From: Ectobius pallidus
Taxonomy: Eukaryota > Arthropoda > Insecta > Blattodea > Ectobiidae
Length of the DNA: 64,000 nucleotides
Assembly (NCBI GenBank): GCA_964059195.1
Contig: CAXKWD010000005.1
Location: 43,601,825 to 43,665,824, forward strand
Direction: 5' to 3'
Shown here: positions 48,809 through 59,754 of the stretch, one piece after another
Numbering within the stretch: position 1 is the first letter of the stretch
Layout of the letters: each line of letters opens with the position of its first letter
Notes under the pieces: model-generated
Databases searched by the model: none
Seen by the model: the letters and a program-made list of their open reading frames with translations, nothing else
Told to the model about the DNA's origin: nothing
Position numbers and translations under genes: made by a program

Positions 48809-49771
48809 AGCACGTATTCCACAATTGTTTATAAAGTCTTTGGTAATTTATTTTGAATGGATTTTTACGGTAAACTCATATTTAAGAATAAATTGTTTAC
48901 TTGTTTCCTTTGTGATATTGATTTTGGGTTGAGATCAATCATCCACTTTTCTACTTTAAAAGGGAAACATACCCGATATTTGATATTACCCTTTTTAATT
49001 GGGAAGAAATCAACAAAGGGTAGAAGTTAAAACATAAATTAATTTAATAAGACCGCACTTGTGCATTTCTATTAAACCGTCTAAACCTTTACAAGGCTGA
49101 ATTTATAAGCAACCATGAAATAAAGCTATGAGTGGATCTAGGCTTGAATTCAATAGGGAAATTTCAGTAAAATAGAGAGTTTTCGCATTAGCGTATTTTC
49201 TCATACGATATACTCTAATTTCACGTGACCGAATACGGCAAATGGAATAACATCTTGTGCCGCTACAAAGAGGCAAAATTTGGTACTGTACCGAATGGTA
49301 AATACAAGGGAGACAGTGGATAACTGCTTCAGTTCGCCGTATTTCGAAGTCTCGATGAAGGTTTATATTGGTGGATGAGATACTGAATCACCATAACAGT
49401 GGAAGAAATATCCAACAACGATATCTGACTAATCCCAGACTGGATTTAAACTAGTTAACTGATGAGGAATGTCAACTCTATTATTTCCGATTTGAGAAAA
49501 CGGATCTAAAAAGACTACTAGATCATTGTCATTGTTAACATAGCCAAACACAAAGAATTACAAGAAATTATGAATTACTGCTACCTCTAAACCTTCAAAT
49601 AAAAACTAAATTTGCACATATTACACCTAGTTAGGTAATGGTAAGCTGAGGTTATGTTATAAAGTAGTACATATTTTGCTAAGTTCAGCTGTGGAAACAC
49701 GTTTGGTTATGGTTGTTTTCGTCCTTTTGGTTGTTTATCGCTGATGAATTTAAACATAATAGTATGGTATT
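48809..49771. other. Unassigned AT-rich DNA
   Basis: No gene or classified repeat recognised. Confidence 0.4.
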
Positions 49772-49930
49772 TATAGATTTGTTCCTACAGCCATGTTATG
49801 TACTGTTAAGTACCACGACGCAGGCGTACATTGTCAGTACGTATGAGCACTATGTCGTTTTTCAGCGAACTATGTGCGCATAAATCGCGGTACTTGACAG
49901 TAGGGATTGGCTGAGGGAACAGACCTTATA
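49772..49930. mobile_element. Short MITE with about 45-base inverted ends
   Basis: The left end TATAGATTTGTTCCTACAGC, then CATGTTATGTACTGTTAAGT and ACCACG, pairs with the right end whose reverse complement is TATAAGGTCTGTTCCCTCAG, then CCAATCCCTACTGTCAAGTA and CCGCG. The match is strong but not perfect (indels of two or three bases). The core between the arms is about 65 bases. There is no coding capacity. Superfamily and target duplication are unclear. Confidence 0.65.
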
Positions 49931-51104
49931 TCAAAACTAAGATGCTTCTATTATTTTTGTATTCATATCTTACCGTAAACCTTTACGTTATTCTTTGAAA
50001 AATAATGTGTCATTTTATAAAAACTTAGGGAAACCTTCACATCCGCAATGTATCAGTCACGAGATGTTAAGGTATACGGCTACGTGATGTGAGCTGGCCA
50101 AAAACTCTCTATTATCTTCAATACTCACTACTAACGAACAGATCGTATACGCCTTGGCGCATAGAATTTTCCAAATTTGAGATAACAAATTTAAAAGCTG
50201 CAGTCTGAAAGTATCATAGTTGTGAAGATTAAAACACCATTTCGATAGGAATTACACTCATACATTTTTATCAAGAGACAAGTTTACAAACTTTAAAAAC
50301 AAATTATGACAACCTGCTTAAATCAGTACGCTATAGAGAATACACTAAAGAAAGTTCGCTAGAGGACAAAATGCTAAGAGTAGAAAATGGAAAATGGTTA
50401 TTCAGAGCATAAGTTATATGAAAATGAAAAGGTGAAGGGATGAAAGAATAATACAAATTATGAAGACATAGTACAAAATACGAGTAATAAATCTCATTAC
50501 GAAAATAAGTCACAAAAGCATGATTAAACAGGTAAGCTATAACCTAATAATTAATTAAAACAGTTATGTTGGACACGTCCGATTCTGTTAAATCTACAGA
50601 AAAGAAAGGACATAAATGCATCTTTTTCGCCATATGATCTGACGGAGATATTCGTTGTTGAACATGTAATGGTTTGCATGTAGTTTTAGCCTTAAGTATT
50701 TAATGACAGTGGGGTAATGCATTTTACTTTATGACGATTTCTAGATTGTTTTGGAATAATTTGAAGTGGCCTGTGAGGCGTGCTTGATGCAGCCATCAAC
50801 CATAATTGTAATGATGATGATGGCTGCGTAGTTTGCATTAATAGGCGGTCGAGTTTAGAATAAACTCTACGGCTAAATCGATGCTGCGTATAGAATGTGC
50901 TGCTGAAACAAAGGTTATTCCTAGATGGCTCTATCACTTAATTACAGCATCCATCCATCACTTTTGTCTCTTGCAACGCAATTATGAAAGACAGATAAAT
51001 AATCACCACAATTTACTAATTAAATGGCCGACGTTATCTATTAATAATATAGTTGGTCGGTAATTAAACTCTACAACTAAAGTACTCATAAAAACCCAAA
51101 GAAA
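49931..51104. other. Unassigned AT-rich DNA
   Basis: No gene. The overlapping frames near 50692-51063 on both strands lie in sequence with ATGATGATGG repeats and have no motif. Confidence 0.4.
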
Positions 51105-51235
51105 GGGGATTGACCGAGGCCTTATGGAGGATGACTCACATGTGGAAGGAAGCGGGTTTAAATCCCAAGTTAAGCCAATCTTATATTTTGAGGAAGGGAC
51201 TTTTCCCTACTCGTAAAGACGAAAACCGGATTAGA
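51105..51235 (+). repeat. tRNA-derived SINE fragment
   Basis: ATTGACCGAGGCCTTATGGAGG (A-box-like; first part) is followed at tRNA-like spacing by the B-box-like GCGGGTTTAAATCCCAAGTT, then AGGAAGGGACTTTTCCCTAC. There is no CCA-type acceptor stem or terminator. I treat it as a SINE head with a short body. The ends are approximate. Confidence 0.45.
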
Positions 51236-51559
51236 GTTTATTTATAATTTATTCTAAATGTTCAAAGTCAGTTTAATGTCTTGAATGAATTCTAAAGTGA
51301 TCTAGACTTTCGCGATCCTGATGACCAACAAGGAATTTATTTATATCCTTCTATAGGGGAATGTGGGCTTTATGATCTCCAGTCTTGAAGAAATAAAATT
51401 ATATTATATGAGAATTGGACTGAAGCCGATAGACGTGTAAGATTAATCTATTTGGTATTGATAAGACGGGAATCTAGATCTGGAATGTATGTATTTTGGA
51501 ATTGTACTACAAATATTTTATGATAAATAATCTTCGCAAGTATAGAAAACCCACAACCT

Positions 51560-52110
51560 GTACGCCCTGTTTTTATATTTTACTTTCTCGCTTATACGGA
51601 GTATAGAGAAAGTATTGTGATCGTGACAAAAAATCGAAGTTGAGTTAACGCCGGGAGAGCACGTTTCATGAAGCCTAGAAACCGAAAAAAGTATTTTTGG
51701 AATGACGTCTGTCCGTCTGTCCGTCTGTCCGTCTGTCCGTCTGTCCGTCTGTCCGTCTGTCCGTCTGTCCGTCTGTCCGTGGACAAGCACAGCGGGTAAA
51801 CGGCTCGTTGTATTTACTTCATTTTTTGAATTAAGAACTTTTTCGAAATTTTGTCGAACCGCCCAGAAATTTAGTTTTACAACTGAAATATTAAGGGGAC
51901 TTTTCATGAAAACTTTTTTAAAAAAATTGTTTTTTGAAAAAATGGCTCTAACGATTTTAATAAAAATTTAGAATTGTAAAGTCTTATCTGTGACTAATAA
52001 AATGGCTATATCCGTATTTCCGCAAAAATGACTTAAGGGGCACTTTACTCGTATCCATTTTCAGTTTTTCTAGATTATATCCATTACAGTAAGTGATACA
52101 TGAAAACCTA
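51560..52110 (-). repeat. Dispersed repeat with embedded (GTCCGTCT)n array
   Basis: A moderately GC-rich stretch (GTTAACGCCGGGAGAGCACG, CATGAAGCCTAGAAACCG) surrounds an almost perfect octamer array (51706-51780). On the minus strand the array reads GGACAGAC repeats, as in the repeat at 58061. Downstream AAGGGGACTTTTCATGAAAA and GGCTCTAACGATTTTAATAA resemble the relic at 46150-46230. It is probably the remnant of a long transposable element of unknown class. The frames in all three overlapping translations are artefacts of the octamer array. Confidence 0.55.
51706..51780. repeat. (GTCCGTCT)n minisatellite
   Basis: About nine near-perfect GTCCGTCT units. Because the unit is 8 bases, each strand is open in several frames (for example DRRTDGQT repeats on the minus strand and SVRLSVCP repeats on the plus strand). 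This explains the overlapping frames here. Confidence 0.95.
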
Positions 52111-52339
52111 CCACAGTAAAGTTGTAGAGAAAATTAAAATGGAAATGTTTTGTTTAAAACATTTCTTTATACAATTAATAGATATCAAGATAAAAACGAA
52201 ATAAGTACAGCTTAAATGCGAATTTCAGAACATACATATCAATTAAAATATGAATGGCATTTTGTTGCCACTAGCAACAAGAAAACTATAGGCCTAATGT
52301 ACTTATTGTTGTGAAATGCAATCAGTTTAGCTCAGTCGC

Positions 52340-52500
52340 ATTGAACACACTAAACCAATTACAGCGATGTGGTAGGCCTATGGGCTAACAGGGAAGAGGT
52401 CCTGAGTTCAAATCAAACCTCGTGGCCGCCCAAATTGACTTGGGTTTTTCATGGTTACCTCGCAAAAGCAAACGCCGGGTTTATAGGACTTGCTTATTTT
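52340..52500 (+). repeat. tRNA-derived SINE fragment
   Basis: TGGTAGGCCTATGGGCTAAC is followed by GTCCTGAGTTCAAATCAAAC (B-box-like) and CTCGTGGCCGCCCAAATTGA, with CAAAAGCAAACGCCGGGTTT behind. The layout is a tRNA-like head plus a short body. The A box is poor. The ends are approximate. Confidence 0.4.
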
Positions 52501-52707
52501 CCATAACTCATCGCCGCTACGTCACTGGATATTATAATCGTTTAAACTGAATGCCACATACGAAGACATCACTAAACAATAGAAACAGATGACGCGAATG
52601 AGTTGTTACAATAGACTAATAGTTCACGCAAACATACTAAACACATTACATGACCTACAATGCAGTTAAAGCGTGCAATATAACCTAAGTAGTAGTAGTA
52701 GCAGTAG

Positions 52708-53018
52708 GACCGCCGGCGTGGTCTTGTGGTTAGCGTCAGATCCGTCGGTCCGGGTTCGATCCCCGGTACATCCTTGGATTTTTCTGAGGTTGAGGGGTCT
52801 GGTAGGGGTACACTTCCTCGTGATTCAAATTGAGGAGCTACTTGATAGAGAAGTAGCGGCTCCGGTCATGGAAACCACCATTAACGGTCGTGGGGGTCGG
52901 CATGCTGACCACATGCCCCAACCCTGCCATCTGCCTGTGGTAGATGACACACCGGTCGGTTGGTAGACCAAATCCCTAAAGGAATGTAGTGCCACGGAGA
53001 TTAGTTTTAGTTTTAGTA
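52708..53018 (+). repeat. tRNA-derived SINE (family A), copy 2
   Basis: A complete copy with an excellent A box (GGTCTTGTGGTTAGCGTCAG), a B box (GGTTCGATCCCCGG), the central hairpin GCTACTTGATAGAGAAGTAGC without interruption (one base over twenty, given here by its parts GCTACTT, GATAGAG, AAGTAGC), CATGGAAACCACCATTAACG and CACATGCCCCAACCCTGCC. The tail is TTAGTTTTAGTTTTAGTATA. It follows an (AGT)n run. It is highly similar to the copy at 14563. The frames at 52673-52966 and 52825-53031 are shadows of the SINE. Confidence 0.9.
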
Positions 53019-53631
53019 TAGCGAAATTCAAATATAAGTCGCCCCTTAAGCTCCGTCCATTCGATATTCACATTTGCATTTACTGTGTGATGTATTTTGT
53101 TTCTGAGCGAAGCAGAGTGACCAATTGTCCTTGTATTGGTGGGTGGGTTGGGTGGTGCCGATTTATCCCAAGGTGCGACTTATATTTTAATTTTCCCGTA
53201 GTAATACTAGTAGTACTAATAATATGCAGTTTTACTGTCATTCATTATTATTATTATTATTTCACGGTAAAAGCATTAAACATGAAGATCGACTCTGATG
53301 GTTTCCGTTCTAGATACTTCTTAGTTTTATGAAAATGTAATAAATAAAATTTTATTGTCTCTTTAATTTAATTTTTTCTGTGCTAGCCTTTAACACGTAT
53401 ATGCGAGAAAGTTTGTGCAACGTATTTTTGCACCATTTATTTACTTTCTAATATATTTCTTCTAACGAAATAGAAAAAAGAAACATCGCTTGTGAAGTAG
53501 GCCTAAGGTATTCCAACATGAATGCCCAGTCAGAGCACAAAGAGCGAAGATCGACGAGAGAATTAATATCGCGCTTCCAATCATATCTCGCTAAATGCAT
53601 ACAGTATGCATTGTAAACTACATAGAACATT

Positions 53632-53700
53632 TTTCCCTAGGTGGGATTTGAACCCGGGTTTTCAGCTTTGGACGCTGATGTCTAAGCTCCCAACGATGTT
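53632..53700 (-). repeat. tRNA-like fragment
   Basis: The minus strand reads TTGGGAGCTTAGACATCAGC (A-box position) and ACCCGGGTTCAAATCCCACC (strong B box). A cloverleaf acceptor stem is not obvious, and no polymerase III terminator follows directly. It may be a tRNA pseudogene or the head of a SINE on the minus strand. Confidence 0.45.
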
Positions 53701-56541
53701 GGGAAGAGGAAGATCTAAAATTGGATATCGGATATTTGTGAAAATATTTTAAATATGTAAGCTTATAAGTCTGTTCTATTCTCATACCATTAAATTTAAT
53801 ATATAACCTAGAATATATTTGGATATCACAGTGTGCCTGGTAAAGCGTTAATTATATGGCAAAAAAGATGCAAATTTCCCATTATTATAATACTATTGTA
53901 CAATGCCACTTTGCTATTTGCAAGCTTTATTCGAAAATCGGTGGATAAAATCTACAAATTTATACGTTTATAGACACAATAATTCATTTTTTCTATTGAA
54001 TAGATTCAGCGGTATGTGCTTTTCTTAAAAGAAACACAACAGGCGAACACATGTATGTCTTAAAAATTCCCCTTTTAGAAGGGAAGTCAGATAATTTCAC
54101 CTCATATAGCCTACCTTTTCCGGATGCACTTTTAGACAATTTATACATCTGTAGTATAGAGTTAACTGTTTTGTTCATGACAAAAAAAATCTTCTCAATT
54201 TGAATCTGTTGTACCTGTATCACACACAAAATTTCTCGGAGCAATTTCAAAGATTGGGTAAGTTGCTTGCAGGTTTGCTACACTGGAGAACAACCTGTCC
54301 AGATCTAAAGTTTGAGAGAGTTGGCTAAGAAAACTAGATACTATTTTCAAATTATAAGAATGGAAATTTAGAAATCTGTTCCATTTGACTTCACTCAGAA
54401 ACTTCGATCAGCCTGTTGATTCGTTAGAACAATTTAACATGTTTTAAGTGCTTAAAATGACAATCGTCAAAATTACAAAAAAAAAAATCCTGGATAATTT
54501 AATAATTCTTTGGAATAGATAAGTTTGGGTATTATGTCCTAGGAGACCCGTACACACCTCCTTCACAGATGTAATAGTATGCAATTTAATAGAATTTAGC
54601 CTATTATACAATATTCGTTCTAGAAGAAATAAGATAGCGTTTTATTTAGGTCTGGGTGGAGAAGATTGAACAATATGTAATCGGTAGATCAAATATGATT
54701 AGATAAGAAATTAGTTCAAGTTCCATTAATTTTTCTCCACCGTTGACTTATGTTCTTTTCTGTTTATCGCTTCGTATATGGGAATCCAAAACATGGACCG
54801 GCAGATTAATCTGACGATTTTGAAATGCATATATAAATAATAAAAATCACTGTTAATGCAAGGTTTAATTATCACATTTATTACAAAACCAATAATTTCC
54901 ATGTACAGTTCCTCCATTAATTTTTGTTTGTTTTGAAAATTTTGTCTTGACAATGGACATTGAACTCTCTACGGAACGATCAACGGGTTTCGACTACAGT
55001 CTCACCATTCTAACACATAAGCACGGTGATGCCACTGATCCACCTTAAACTGAAATGGCATTGTTGAACAAAAGCAGTACGTCAGTTAGCATACCCCAAA
55101 CTCATTCATGTGACAGATACAGACCGTTCCAGAATCTTCAGATTAATCTGCCGATCTCTGTATTAAGATAAGATTAAATTCTTGTCGTCTACAACTCCCC
55201 ATTATCTGACGACTACAACAGGTGTGACATAAATAGCTTGAAGATAAAATTTAAGAAAGAGAGGGAAAGATAGAAACAGAAAGAAAGACAAAACAAGAAA
55301 GAAGAGAGAAGGTTGAAAGAGAAAGAAAAATATCAAATAAAAAAAGAGAAGAGAGAAAGAAAGTAAAGAAACTATGGAAAGAAGAGAGGAAGAAATGAAG
55401 CATGGGAAACAAATAAAAACAGATAATGTTATAAAGAAACCTGCTGGTTTGGGTTACTACACGAAATTATTTAGGTTCATAAAAATTTATCCTAATCTTA
55501 TGTAGATAACAGTATTTTTTTATTTTAAGAAGATTTCTTTTAATGCCATGGATTTTATAAATAGCCAAATAAAGAATAAACGTGACCAGTATTAAGAAAA
55601 TATTAATTTTCTGCCAGATCAGCGGCGAATTTGAAGGAGAAAAAATCTTCTGCACACCACCTCAGTTGGCTAAAATATTTGCCTTCCAATCGTATTTATC
55701 TGTATCACATAACTGGGGTCTTGCTTCACACGGAAATACGTTAGCACTATGATTGGTTTAATTTCGAAAATCAGATCATTTTATTGACTCATTTATTTGT
55801 TGTCCTTTAAGAGGGTTCCGTACTTGAGACTGTCATGTTTCCAGCAGAGAGCAATTCAGCCCAGACTCTCTCTGGTCTTTAATTTTCTCCTGGTATGACG
55901 TAATTACTGAGAGTTGGGTTGACCTGGGAGTTCCCTTTCTAAGTGGAGACGTGCCCCAAAGAGTAGATTGACCTACCAACTCTTAAACATATGTCCGTTC
56001 CTCTCCTTGCTTTGCAGGGCCAGCACCGCAGCCATACTTTGTAATGTATAAAATATGTAACTGTGCTTGAAACTTTTTAATTCGTTTGAAAATTTCAGTC
56101 TGTCTCTCCCTGCCTATAAACTGCCCCGGCCCACAGGAAGTCCCGGTAATGAACAGTTTCCAGGGATCCGGAACATTGCATCACAGGATGTTTAATAATT
56201 TAAACCTGTTTCTGACTTTTTTCCCTTCTGTATTACAGTGGTTAACATTTTTTCAAACATCAGTTACCGTGTGGACTGCACAACGTGTTAAAAGAGCGAA
56301 CCGATTTGCGGTTAAACGTTTCCATAGCACCGCAACCCGGAATTTGAAGTATTGGTGTGAATCTTTCACACCGAATTCATGCTAGGCCTAATCCAATACA
56401 TCGTCATAACCATCGAACAACTAATACTCACATTTAAAACGAATTTTCTGACTTTAAATATAAGTGGTATGGTTCGTATGTTACATGTAGTACAGTTACG
56501 TATGAAACTTCAACCGACAGTAATGTTAATGATGACGGAGA

Positions 56542-56583
<42 letters not shown>

Positions 56584-57142
56584 ATGACAACAATTTAGTA
56601 GGCTTATGTAAATTTCATAAATTAATTTGCATGAAAAAAAGGTAGACATTTGCGATTTGACAGTCAGATCCACAACAAATTTGTCCTATCGACCTTATAA
56701 ACCCTGTTTACGTAATCTGAGCTTTTTCTGCAACAATACGTTTAATTTACTATCGTATCTTTTTCTATCTATTCTGTTTTAGGTGAGCAGTTCTTCTGAG
56801 TCTCTTGAAGGTAGAATTAGCTACTCATCTATGGGACAAGATTAGGTATTTGATATTGGCTAAGATGGAATAATATGCATTGATCATTTATGACAATTGA
56901 GTGTTGTGAGTTGATGGATAATACAATTTAGCCTAAATCTGCAATTCGTGTTTGCTCTCAATAAATAAAGTACAGTTCCCATAAACTGCACTCTGATTCG
57001 AACCTGAAAATACTCTATTATGAATTTAATTTTTCCTATTGACGTAATACTTCTAGGCCTACTGTATACCACATACTGAATCACATATTGTACTGCACAT
57101 ATTGGAACACTATTTAGAGTATGAAAAAGTAGAAAATGTATT
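53701..57142. other. Unassigned DNA with purine tract and microsatellite
   Basis: No gene supported. A purine-rich strand runs from about 55253 to 55400 (GAAAGA and GAGAAAG repeats with few pyrimidines). An (ATA)n array lies at 56544-56582. The 99-residue frame at 56086-56385 and the 85-residue frame at 53993-54250 lack recognisable domains. Confidence 0.4.
56544..56582. repeat. (TAA)n microsatellite
   Basis: An uninterrupted array of TAA/ATA units. It causes the poly-Ile and poly-Leu runs in both overlapping frames here. Confidence 0.95.
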
Positions 57143-57310
57143 GCTACTTATTAAAGAAGTAGCGGCTCCGGATGAGTAAGTCATCAGTGACGCCCATGGG
57201 AGTCGAAATGCTGACCACATACCTCCAATCCTGCCATCTGCCTTGGTAGACGACGCAGCGGTCGGATTTGAGGCCTAGTCCGTCAAAGGGAAGTAGCGCC
57301 ATGGTTTTTA
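57143..57310 (+). repeat. 5'-truncated family A SINE, copy 3
   Basis: It starts inside the family's central hairpin (GCTACTTATTAAAGAAGTAG) and continues with CGGCTCCGGATGAGTAAGTC, ATGCTGACCACATACCTCCA and TCCTGCCATCTGCC, ending near AAGTAGCGCCATGG. The tRNA head is missing. It shares the 3' body with the copies at 14563 and 52708. Confidence 0.85.
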
Positions 57311-58060
57311 TTGTTTAGAAAGAAATATTATTCTTAAGTAAACACTCAGTTGAATACTCTTATACTCAGTTGATTATTCTTCTTGTTAAGTAGCCTACTA
57401 TCCATTAAATTGTTCATTGTTGTCTTCATATCCTTTTTCATTGTTGATGGCATGGTCACTGTGCTGTGGGTTTTTAAAAATTCTACTTTATTCGGTTTAA
57501 TAACGAGATCATATAACGATTCAGGTTCTGTGTGTATACCAGTAGGCTATGTAACTATTGACGTGCATCTGTTTTCTATTATATATGTGTTAAACTGACA
57601 TAACAAAGTGCCAGAATGCTTTTATTTAATCAGTGATAAGTTAATTGCAATTATGATATGAACAAAATAAGTTATTTCTGAAATCTATCTCCTAGTTAAG
57701 CTCCAGGTCAATACATTAAGCAGGGCTTGTGGAAGAACATACTTAACCTTAATTCAAACTCGTATACACTGATATAAGAAATTGTTAAAATATGTCAATA
57801 TTTCACAAAATAGACTGGCGAAGAACTCCACTTAATTTACGTAGGTTTAATTATTTCACAGTAATATAGGCTACCTTATGTACATAAACAGTATTCAACT
57901 TGATCAACGAAATACACATCTAACTAATTTTGATACTCAAATGCAAAGGAATATGTCGTGGCTAACTGTATTCCAAATTCCAAAGCCGTACGCCTATATG
58001 ATCAGTGTAAAACAATATGTTGTCAGGATAACCGATTTGCAATTGTTAAATTCTTTCTAA
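57311..58060. other. Unassigned AT-rich DNA
   Basis: Nothing recognisable. The 71- and 60-residue frames (57383-57598, 57878-58060) have no motif. Confidence 0.4.
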
Positions 58061-58606
58061 TATATTACCATAAAATAGGCACTTAACTGGGAATTATTCT
58101 GATACCGGTCAACCGATTTTGTGAAATATCAATAGGTTTCTTCCCATGGACATTATAAACGTATATACTATGTTTCATTAAAATCCGATAAAGCGTATTT
58201 GAGTTATCGCGCCTTTTGTTATATATTACCCTAAAAAGGCACTAAATGGGGCATTATTCCGGTACCGGCCAACCGATTTGGTATAATATCAACAGACGTC
58301 TTTCCATGGTCATTATAAGTGCGTATACCAACTTTCGTGAAAATCCGATAATGCGTATTTGAGTTATCGCGCTTTGAAAGTAGACACTAAATTTTATTTT
58401 ACTCCGGTACCGGTCAACCTATTTGGTCCAATATCAACAGGCTTCTTTCCGTGGACATTATAAACATGTATACCAAGTTTCATTAAAATCGGATAAAACG
58501 TATTATAGTTATCTTGCGTACAGACATACGGACGGACGGACGGACAGACGGACAGGCATTTTCCCGTCCCCCACACAATCTCATAAAGTACCATACTGGC
58601 ACTTAA
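58061..58606 (+). repeat. Three-copy tandem repeat (about 145-161 bp) ending in a (GGAC)n run
   Basis: Three units start near 58061, 58222 and 58383. Each carries CACTAAATGGGGCATTATTC (or a variant), ACCGGTCAACCGATTTGGT, ATATCAACAGGCTTCTTTCC, ATGGACATTATAAACGTATA and TTTCATTAAAATCCGATAAA, then GCGTATTTGAGTTATCGCG. The third unit leads into ACAGACATACGGACGGACGG, then ACGGACAGACGGACAGG (about 58520-58556). Units like these, ending in 'attaaaatcgg...gagttatcgcg' plus GGAC/AGAC runs, are known as 3' regions of insect retroelements. No coding sequence is attached here. Confidence 0.8.
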
Positions 58607-59027
58607 TAAAATAACAGTGAGTTGAACCTGGGACAATATTTACAACATTCGGTCTTAATAGAGCGACGACGCTATATGTAGCCTTCCGGCCTTGACATAA
58701 TAACATGTCGGGTACACTAAAGACAGCTGTATTTTTTTATTGGAATGAGCCAATTTCTGTGGTCATAGTTAATTCCAAAACTTTAGTTTCCAGATAGGGT
58801 CCACTTGAGAATCCGTATAGAACACCAAAGTTGCGGCCATTAAAAATTAACCGTCGTATTAGCACACTATTTTTTATATCTCAGTTCCTAATGGCCGGAT
58901 TTCGATTTTTGTAGTTTTGTTTTGTTTGAATGCTCTTATGAAGAGAAAGCCTTTTCTTTGTCCCTGCACGTTTACCTTACAACCTTAAGAGTTCTTCACA
59001 GTTTTAAAAATACATAACCTACATATA

Positions 59028-59752
59028 CAGGGTGTATCATAAATAATAGCGTAAACCGAAACAATTGAAAAAAACGATAGCAGAAGCTTAGTTGTGCTTC
59101 ACCCGTCCTTAGTTGTGATTCACCCGTTGCGCAATTAGAAGCTGTCTGCGATGTGCTCTTGTTTACAAAACTGAACATTGCTACAAGGGGATTGTAATCA
59201 AACCATACGCGACAGACAACGGGCACAGTACACAGTCGAAGCAGTAAGATCACTCGTCTGAACAGTGTTAGGTGTGCTGAAATCTACGAAGTCAAAATGG
59301 AATCATACAGCAACAGCAAATGATTGTACTTGTTTGTCAAGAATTCCGAGATGATCCGGGGGTGTTTGAAAGAATTCGAAACTCACTGCACAGACGAGTG
59401 CAGTATTGCATTCAAGTGCAAGGATGACACTTTGAACACCTCCTTTAACAGGAAGAATATACAGTATTTATTAATTGCATGTAATATACTATTTAAAGTA
59501 GAATTGTATTCCTTGTTAAGTTAAGCTATGAGAGAATTGTGAGGCAACTTAGAATGGCAATTACGCGAAAAGTCTACTTTTCAAATTCATTTGTACTAAT
59601 TAGGACGATGTATCTTAAATAAGTCGATGGCGGCTCATATCTGCACATTCGCAATAATAAATCTCGGATGCATGTTTACTGGAACTGTTTTGCTTTTGTC
59701 ATCGTATACTTTCAACCGTTTGTGTTTGCGCTATTAGTCATGATACACCCTG
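59028..59752. mobile_element. TA-flanked non-autonomous Tc1/mariner-like element, 725 bp
   Basis: It is flanked by TA on both sides (59026-59027 and 59753-59754). The left end CAGGGTGTATCATAAATAAT, then AGCGTAAACCGAAA, pairs with the right end whose reverse complement is CAGGGTGTATCATGACTAAT, then AGCGCAAACACAAA. Such CAGGGTGTATCA ends at TA dinucleotides are common in Tc1/mariner/pogo-type elements. The interior has short frames (59324-59524 with CTDECSIAFKCKDD) but no DDE motif I can recognise. A repeated phrase TTAGTTGTG.TTCACCCGT occurs twice at about 59089-59126. Confidence 0.82.
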
Positions 59753-59754
59753 TA

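Noticed and set aside
51518..51971. Three overlapping frames of 64-129 residues on both strands
   Set aside because: All are open only because the 8-base GTCCGTCT array lacks stops in several frames; the repeated DRRTDGQT or SVRLSVCP peptides are artefacts.
53632..53700. A functional tRNA gene on the minus strand
   Set aside because: The B box is good, but I could not build a full cloverleaf with paired acceptor stem or find a terminator, so it is listed only as a tRNA-like fragment.
14563..57310. A CRISPR-like or regularly spaced repeat array formed by the SINE copies
   Set aside because: The copies are dispersed over tens of kilobases and are tRNA-derived retroposons with target duplication, truncation and divergence.
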